64,000 bases of DNA from Rhabditoides inermis (lineage: Eukaryota; Nematoda; Chromadorea; Rhabditida; Rhabditidae), in assembly GCA_963966185.1 (NCBI GenBank), contig CAWZYM010000088.1:1-64000 (forward strand), read 5' to 3'. Numbering within the stretch: the stretch's first letter is position 1; every line of letters starts with the position of its first letter. The notes under the pieces are model-generated. The model did no database searches. It worked only from the letters and a program-made list of their open reading frames with translations, and was not told where the DNA came from. A program made the position numbers and the translations under genes. This document shows positions 63,486 to 64,000 of this stretch, piece by piece.

Positions 63486-64000
63486 ATTTGAGTTGGGTAG
63501 ATCAAATACAACACTCACACCATATCGAGAGTGTAAATTAGAGTGCTTTCAACCGCATCCTACCTTATTGGCTGCATTTTCCTTTTCCGCCACTCGTTCG
63601 ACTCACTCATCGGACAAAAGTCGCTTTTTTGAAATTTTTGATAATTTATCGACAATTTGAGTTGGGTAGATCAAATACAACACTCACACCATATCGAGAG
63701 TGTAAATTAGAGTGCTCTCAACCGCATCCTAGCTTATTGGCTGCATTTTCCTTTTCCGCCACTCGTTCGACTCACTCATCGGACAAAAGTCTTTTTTTTA
63801 AAATTTTGATGTTTTATCGACAATTTGAGTTGGGTAGATCAAATACAACACTCACACCATATCGAGAGTGTAAATTAGAGTGCTCTCAACCGCATCCTAG
63901 CTTATTGGCTGCATTTTCCTTTTCCGCCATTCGTTCGACTTACTCATCGGACAAAAGTCGCTTTTTTGAAATTTTTGATGTTTTATCGACAATTTGAGTT

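Larger units (their letters stand above)
13644..64000 (+). repeat. Satellite array, right arm (about 169-bp monomer)
   Basis: About 298 further monomers of the same family, in the same orientation as the left arm, run to the window edge. The first base continues exactly the monomer interrupted at 11773. Nothing but satellite is seen in these 50 kb: no second transposon, inversion or unique spacer. Class composition changes along the array. Monomers with GTCGTGTAGGTC first appear near 18.1 kb. Monomers with long T/A tracts occupy about 17.9-36.1 kb. Monomers with CTTACTGG and CCGACACTCG begin only after about 36.8 kb. These shifts mark blocks that were amplified separately by unequal exchange or a similar process. 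Confidence 0.98.
49704..64000 (+). repeat. Zone 3 satellite, last part
   Basis: It starts by repeating 41262-43173 with an offset of 8442 bp, then continues with zone 3 classes in varied order. Landmark offsets of about 2705-2712 bp link 53.6-56.4 kb with 56.1-59.1 kb, and 3888 bp links 57.4-58.0 kb with 61.3-61.9 kb. T-tract monomers (AAGTC followed by 7-10 T and a few A) appear near 49745, 52282, 54992, 57705, 59902, 61592, 63458 and 63792. The array continues past the window. Confidence 0.75.

Noticed and set aside
70..63997. Many plus-strand frames of 60-140 codons with the same peptide (FYRQFELGRSNTTL and so on)
   Set aside because: They are the satellite read in its least stop-rich frames. 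The 169-bp period shifts frame each monomer, so each ends after about 66 codons. No promoter, introns, start context or selection signal is visible.
1..64000. CRISPR array
   Set aside because: There is regular spacing but no unique spacers between short repeats; the whole 169-bp unit is repeated, and there are no cas genes.
1..64000. Telomeric repeat tracts (TTAGG or TTAGGG type)
   Set aside because: None seen at either end of the window or inside the array. A subtelomeric position is therefore not shown by the sequence.

Overview
This 64 kb window is essentially one long satellite DNA array broken once by a transposon. I see no protein-coding gene, rRNA, tRNA gene or CRISPR array. About 368 head-to-tail copies of a monomer of about 169 bp (roughly 40% GC), all in one orientation, fill 1-11773 and 13644-64000. 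This is eukaryotic heterochromatin, of centromeric, pericentromeric or subtelomeric type. The monomer length is close to one nucleosome plus linker. CpG is not depleted in the consensus, and the only interruption is a Tc1/mariner-like DNA transposon; both suit an insect or other invertebrate. A 169-bp subtelomeric satellite is known from Myzus-group aphids, but I cannot compare sequences here, so the organism stays open.

The array is not uniform. Linked sets of diagnostic substitutions define monomer classes, and these form higher-order repeats (HORs) in three zones. Zone 1 (1 to about 10.9 kb) has a 2863-bp, 17-monomer unit in tandem, a shortened earlier copy, and a 1.35 kb unit in tandem. 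Zone 2 (about 10.9 to 36.65 kb) repeats a core module of about 1.27 kb and a second module carrying T/A homopolymer tracts. It ends in three long HOR copies of 3377, 3042 and about 2965 bp. Zone 3 (36.65 to 64 kb) uses other monomer classes and holds duplications with offsets of 3713, 8442 and 3555 bp. A zone 1 block reappears inside zone 3 at 43.5 and 47.2 kb.

The transposon lies at 11774-13641 (1868 bp) and is flanked by a TA duplication. Removing it with one TA restores a single satellite monomer exactly. It has almost identical terminal inverted repeats of about 486 bp, an interior of about 895 bp without a recognisable transposase, and an internal pair of diverged direct repeats. It is probably non-autonomous. 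The same satellite position is empty in the homologous modules, so the insertion is younger than their amplification.

Two motif observations deserve testing. Every monomer carries, in order, a box-A-like sequence, a perfect 9-bp box-B core and a T6 run, resembling a compact Pol III type 2 promoter plus terminator. One monomer class has a 3-bp deletion that creates CENP-B-box spacing with 8 of 9 key bases. Both are inference from sequence alone. The open reading frames of 60-190 codons across the array are by-products of a stop-poor repeat and are not annotated as genes.
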